Assembly (NCBI GenBank): GCA_044358015.1
Contig: JBIKOO010000016.1
Location: forward strand, 1-32,306
DNA from: Casp-actino8 sp044358015
GTDB taxonomy: Bacteria; Actinomycetota; Acidimicrobiia; Acidimicrobiales; Ilumatobacteraceae
DNA length: 32,306 bases
Direction: 5' to 3'
The number at the start of each line of letters is the position of its first letter. Position 1 is the first letter of the stretch. Shown piece by piece: positions 31,350-32,306 of this stretch. The notes under the pieces are model-generated. The model worked only from the letters and a program-made list of their open reading frames with translations, ran no database searches and was not told the origin of the DNA. The position numbers and the translations under genes are program-made.

Positions 31350-31946
31350 ATGAACATGTGGGATGAGCGGTACGTCGGCAATGAATACGCTTACGGCACC
31401 GAGCCAAATTCGTTCTTGGTTGAACGTGCCCTGAAAGAACCGCGGGGACGTGTTCTGAGTATCGCCGAAGGCGAAGGTCGAAATGCGGTTTGGTTGGCTT
31501 CGCAGGGCTTTGATGTCACCTCGTTTGATCAATCAACTATTGGCGTGACAAAGACTCTCAAACTCGCACTTCATCGAAGCGTGGTTGTGCATGCATTTAA
31601 AGATGACATGACTACTTTTGAGATTGAGCCAAATAGTTACGACATGGTTGTTTCAATATTTGCTCACGCCAGCTCTGATATTCGACGGGGATTACATCAA
31701 AGAGTGACGAACGGATTACGGCGCGGTGGAGTCGTGATACTCGAGGCCTACACACCCAATCAGATTCCATTCGGTACCGGTGGGCCTAAGGATCCTGATC
31801 TCATGCCGACAGCTGATGAATTACGTACCGAATTCCCAGGCTTAGTTTTCGAACACCTCGAAGAAGTTGAACGTGACATTGTTGAAGGAACTCTGCACAC
31901 TGGTCGTGCCGCAGTTGTACAAATGGTGGCCCGCAAACCTTTGTAA
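31350..31946 (+). CDS. SAM-dependent methyltransferase, TehB/thiopurine-like class I
   Basis: The N-terminal MWDERY motif and the SAM-binding motif I VLSIAEGEGRNAVWLA (about residues 36-51) place this 198-residue protein among small class I methyltransferases annotated as tellurite-resistance TehB-like. The usual GCG of motif I is EGEG here. Further motifs are FDQS after the second strand, YDMVVSIFAH (motif IV) and RRGGVVILEAY (motif VI). The methyl acceptor is unknown. ATG 31350 was chosen over TTG 31329; a second ATG at 31356 would also work. Confidence 0.85.
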   Translation: MNMWDERYVGNEYAYGTEPNSFLVERALKEPRGRVLSIAEGEGRNAVWLASQGFDVTSFDQSTIGVTKTLKLALHRSVVVHAFKDDMTTFEIEPNSYDMVVSIFAHASSDIRRGLHQRVTNGLRRGGVVILEAYTPNQIPFGTGGPKDPDLMPTADELRTEFPGLVFEHLEEVERDIVEGTLHTGRAAVVQMVARKPL

Positions 31947-31980
31947 AGCCTGAAGTGTTGCTTCTGAATAGACGGCGAAT

Positions 31981-32306
31981 TTAGACGGGGACGAGTTCTC
32001 GGCCGTCTGATGTGTGGACGTGGGTGATGCCGGTGGTTTGGTTGATGGTTGTGGTGTAGCCCGCGGTTGTTTTGTAGCGGTTGTGTTTTCGACATAGTGG
32101 GTCGCCGTTGTCGGGTGATGTTGTTCCGCCGTCAGCCCATGGTGTGCGATGGTCGGCCTCGCATGTCAAGGCCGTGCATCCTGGCCAAATACATTTTCTT
32201 CGTCTCAAAAAGATCGCTTCGCGTGACGAACCAGTGAATAAACGTGATTTGCGTCCGAGATCGATCACGGTGCTGGGTGAGCTCATGACAACGCGTCGTA
32301 CGTGGC
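31981..32306 (-). CDS. HNH endonuclease, DUF222/13E12 type (C-terminal part)
   Basis: Only the C-terminal part is inside the window, because the frame stays open to base 32306. The HNH core is clear: a zinc-type CIWPGC, then C-x-A-DH (the first catalytic His), W-x-x-G-G-T-T, the N-G-D-P-L-C segment, and CRKHN. The preceding VIDLGRKSRLF matches the linker of actinobacterial 13E12-repeat/DUF222 proteins, which are abundant in this phylum and whose role is unsettled. An internal ATG at 32284-32286 exists but is unlikely to be the true start. It converges with the methyltransferase. Confidence 0.85.
   Translation of the reverse strand, partial: HVRRVVMSSPSTVIDLGRKSRLFTGSSREAIFLRRRKCIWPGCTALTCEADHRTPWADGGTTSPDNGDPLCRKHNRYKTTAGYTTTINQTTGITHVHTSDGRELVPV

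Overview
The window looks like chromosomal DNA from an actinobacterium, most likely of the Acidimicrobiia type (inference). The reasons are moderate GC, frequent GTG/TTG starts, tightly overlapping operon genes, a class E sortase, a partial DUF222/13E12-type HNH nuclease, and an OleB-OleC fusion. No tRNA, rRNA, CRISPR array, insertion sequence or phage module was seen. No stretch over 300 bases lacks a gene.

Layout. 1-2053 (+): three small unknown proteins, a CoA-type Nudix hydrolase and a GNAT acetyltransferase. 2066-5787 (-): a secreted prokaryotic phospholipase A2 (TTG start behind a perfect AGGAGG), ribA, ribD and a group II aromatic amino acid decarboxylase. 5857-6786 (+): an epoxide-hydrolase-like alpha/beta hydrolase. 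6821-8176 (-): a class E sortase with two extra C-terminal membrane segments. 8175-14782 (+): a complete System I cytochrome c maturation operon, ccmA-B-C-D-E-F-G-H-I, including a 44-residue ccmD. 14794-15282 (-): a SixA-like phosphatase. 15356-15967 (+): a molybdopterin sulfite-oxidase-fold protein. 16088-25348 (+): one 9.3-kb gene for a 3086-residue exported protein. 25488-29979 (+): oleA, oleBC and oleD. 29990-32306: exonuclease III (-), an AhpD-like protein (-), a SAM methyltransferase (+) and the C-terminal part of an HNH protein (-).

How the genes work together. The ccm genes form one coupled unit that exports heme, loads it on CcmE, reduces apocytochrome cysteines (CcmG/CcmH) and ligates heme (CcmF/H/I). 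The ole genes form a head-to-head hydrocarbon pathway: Claisen condensation of two acyl-CoAs (OleA), ketone reduction (OleD), beta-lactone formation (OleC) and decarboxylation to an olefin (OleB).

The least explained object is the giant gene just upstream of oleA. It has an N-terminal membrane segment, a beta-rich N-terminal region with an internal duplication, a run of short NGDFEDG-like motifs, about ten jelly-roll-like modules interrupted by one concanavalin-like module, and an unfamiliar beta-rich C-terminus. It ends in front of a 25-bp near-perfect hairpin that separates it from the ole operon.
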